A DNA stretch of 7,836 bases from an uncultured Lachnospiraceae bacterium (lineage in GTDB: Bacteria > Bacillota > Clostridia > Lachnospirales > Lachnospiraceae), in the NCBI GenBank assembly GCA_945643825.1, contig CALZEZ010000057.1, positions 1 to 7,836 on the forward strand, in the 5' to 3' direction. How positions within the stretch are numbered: the first letter of the stretch is position 1; every line of letters begins with the position of its first letter. The notes under the pieces were generated by a model. The model was not told the origin of the DNA. It saw only the letters and a list, made by a program, of their open reading frames with translations, and did not search any database. This document shows, in pieces, positions 6,612 through 7,836 of this stretch. The position numbers were made by a program, and so were the translations under genes.

Positions 6612-7760
6612 ATGAAGAGGCAGAAGAAAGTAGTAACATGGATTTTAGTGGGGATGCTTGTGCTTGGCATGGGCGGCGTGGTGTCTGCGGACAAAGCAGT
6701 CGGTTCCACTATGGAGTTGTCTAAGACCGAGGGTGAGGTATCGGTGGAAAACATGAACGGACGAGGGGTACCGACGATTGACAACATGAAGCTGTACAGC
6801 GGCTACCAGCTTACAACAGAGAAAGCCAGCTACGCGTGGATTACGCTGGATGACAGCAGGGTAGTCAAGGAGGACGCAGTCAGTGAGGTTGAGGTCAGAA
6901 AGAGGGGAAAGGATCTTGAGCTGTTAGTGTCAAGCGGAAGCATCTTCTTTGATGTGGCAAAGCCATTAGAGACCGGCGAGAACCTGAGTATCCGCACCTC
7001 GACGATGACCATGGGTATCCGCGGTACGAGCGGAGTCGTGAAGGTAGATCATAAGAATCAGACTACGGTGACGTTGATTGAGGGACAGGTGCAGTGCTAT
7101 GTGCAGGATCCAATTACCGGGCAGCAGAAGTCGATTGTGTTAAATTCCGGTCAGAAAGCAATCTTTGTAACCTATGAACCGAACAAGATCGGAGATAAGT
7201 GCGATATCATCATTGAGAAGGCGACCGAGCAGGATATTCCCGGCTTTGTGGCAGTCGAGATAGCACAGAATGCGCAGATTCGAAATCGTGTACAGAGTGG
7301 TATGCCCGAGGCAAAGCTTGATCAGCTCGTACAGAATGCAGAACGTCTCCTTACCGCAGATGAAGAACGGCTGAATGAGAAGCTTATTGCGATCAACGAA
7401 GCGGTTCGCGAGCTTGACCGCACCAGTGTACAGTATAGGGAATGGGGCGGCGAATATGGCAGACAGAATGGTAGCGACCGGTTCCCGGGCACGATCGTCG
7501 AGGATGAGACAGAGGATGAATCGGGAGACGAGACGGAGGATGAATCAGGAGACGAGACGGGGGAAGAAACCGGGGGTCTAGTGTACGGAAGCGAGGAGAA
7601 TCCTCTTACTAGTTATAGTGGATCGATTACGTTGACGCCTGGTGCTACGTACTATGTGGCATCAGACGCACCAATTAAGATTGAAAATCTAGCAAAGTAT
7701 GAAAACTCATTAAGTAATGCTCGTTTTTCCGTTAATAATAGTAATAATACAATCTCTTAA
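6612..7760 (+). CDS. Secreted FecR-domain protein, possibly truncated at its C-terminus
   Basis: Exported protein, 382 aa to the first stop. The signal peptide is MKRQKK, a hydrophobic core (7-24) and a probable cut after VSA (26); no lipobox cysteine is present. The FecR domain (about 35-190) shows YAWITLDDS (74-82), SGSIFFDV (108-115) and the hallmark MGIRGTSGVVKV (134-145). Then a charged helical stretch (about 213-270), a Gly/Asp linker, an acidic repeat (299-320) and a beta-like, Asn/Ser-rich end (333-382). In iron uptake FecR is a sigma regulator, but stand-alone FecR domains are widespread in surface proteins; no sigma factor or TonB receptor is seen, so iron regulation is not inferred. 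AAGGAGG (6601-6607) lies 4 nt before ATG, a short spacing. It sits 27 nt behind the HD-GYP gene in the same operon. After the TAA the frame stays open for 23 codons (see 7761-7832), so the original protein may have been about 406 aa. Confidence 0.85.
   Translation: MKRQKKVVTWILVGMLVLGMGGVVSADKAVGSTMELSKTEGEVSVENMNGRGVPTIDNMKLYSGYQLTTEKASYAWITLDDSRVVKEDAVSEVEVRKRGKDLELLVSSGSIFFDVAKPLETGENLSIRTSTMTMGIRGTSGVVKVDHKNQTTVTLIEGQVQCYVQDPITGQQKSIVLNSGQKAIFVTYEPNKIGDKCDIIIEKATEQDIPGFVAVEIAQNAQIRNRVQSGMPEAKLDQLVQNAERLLTADEERLNEKLIAINEAVRELDRTSVQYREWGGEYGRQNGSDRFPGTIVEDETEDESGDETEDESGDETGEETGGLVYGSEENPLTSYSGSITLTPGATYYVASDAPIKIENLAKYENSLSNARFSVNNSNNTIS
7506..7560 (+). repeat. 24-nt tandem repeat encoding acidic ETEDESGD
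   Basis: Two 24-nt units (7506-7529 and 7530-7553) differ at only two positions and are followed by a partial third (7554-7560, GAGACGG). They encode ETEDESGD twice (residues 299-314), then ETGEET. The result is a strongly acidic, disordered spacer between the helical part and the C-terminal module of the FecR protein. Near-identity at DNA level suggests recent duplication, so copy number may vary between strains. Confidence 0.85.
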
Positions 7761-7832
7761 ACGAACAATGAAAGTGAAGCTGTAAGAATTGAAATTGATG
7801 GTATTATTATATATGTAGTCCCACCACAGTAA
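7761..7832 (+). other. In-frame coding-like extension after the fecR-like stop
   Basis: Directly after the TAA at 7758-7760 the same frame reads 23 sense codons ending in RIEIDGIIIYVVPPQ, then TAA (7830-7832). The residues form an alternating beta-strand pattern like the sequence just before the stop (GATYYVASDAPIKIENL). The second TAA abuts the next ribosome binding site, where an operon gene would naturally end. This favours a nonsense mutation, a base error or leaky readthrough over true intergenic sequence. Confidence 0.5.
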
Positions 7833-7836
7833 GGAG
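7831..7836 (+). promoter_or_regulatory. Ribosome binding site of a downstream gene
   Basis: The window ends in AAGGAG, a full Shine-Dalgarno match like those in front of yigZ and mgtE. A further plus-strand gene should start about 6-10 nt beyond the edge, extending the operon. Its identity is not visible. Confidence 0.6.

Noticed and set aside
6612..7760. FecR-type iron-siderophore signalling system
   Set aside because: No ECF sigma factor, TonB-dependent receptor or iron gene is nearby. The protein has a cleavable signal peptide rather than the cytoplasmic N-terminus plus single membrane segment of the classical anti-sigma regulator.

Overview
The window looks like chromosome of a low-to-moderate GC Firmicute, most probably a Clostridia/Lachnospiraceae-type gut anaerobe. 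The basis is the Bacillus-like Shine-Dalgarno sites (AAGGAG, AAGGAGG), sigma-A promoters, and the combination of a class A PBP, an IMPACT/YigZ protein, MgtE, a YerC-type TrpR-like regulator and a GAF/HD-GYP protein. The assignment is inference from gene content; there is no rRNA or marker gene. Coding density is high, and no tRNA, rRNA, CRISPR array, insertion sequence or phage gene was seen.

Layout. (1) 1-1578, minus strand: 5' part of a bifunctional class A penicillin-binding protein; its transpeptidase domain runs off the left edge. (2) 1579-1755: divergent intergenic region with a sigma-A promoter for the PBP and an extended -10 promoter for yigZ. (3) 1756-2382: yigZ. (4) 2366-3905: a promoter buried in the end of yigZ, a leader with an unlisted 37-codon small ORF with its own ribosome binding site, then mgtE (Mg2+ channel), closed by a strong hairpin terminator. 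The small ORF overlaps the mgtE start in another frame, and its start codon can be drawn into a long-range helix. No M-box is recognisable, so the leader is a candidate for a different control of mgtE. (5) 3916-7836: a new promoter and a tight plus-strand operon: yerC-like regulator, MBL-fold hydrolase of the RGSLP type (GTG start), GAF plus HD-GYP phosphodiesterase (ATGA overlap with the MBL gene), and a secreted FecR-domain protein. The window ends on AAGGAG, the apparent ribosome binding site of a further gene.

How the genes work together. The PBP builds cell wall and MgtE imports Mg2+ under intracellular gating. The last operon reads as a signalling unit: a predicted cyclic-nucleotide phosphodiesterase, a related metallo-hydrolase, and an exported FecR protein that could act as an extracytoplasmic sensing or scaffold component. 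The missing downstream gene would help decide this; a membrane nucleotide cyclase would fit. The fecR-like gene stops at TAA (7758-7760), but coding-like sequence continues in the same frame to a second TAA directly at the next ribosome binding site. This suggests a recent nonsense change, a sequence error or readthrough.
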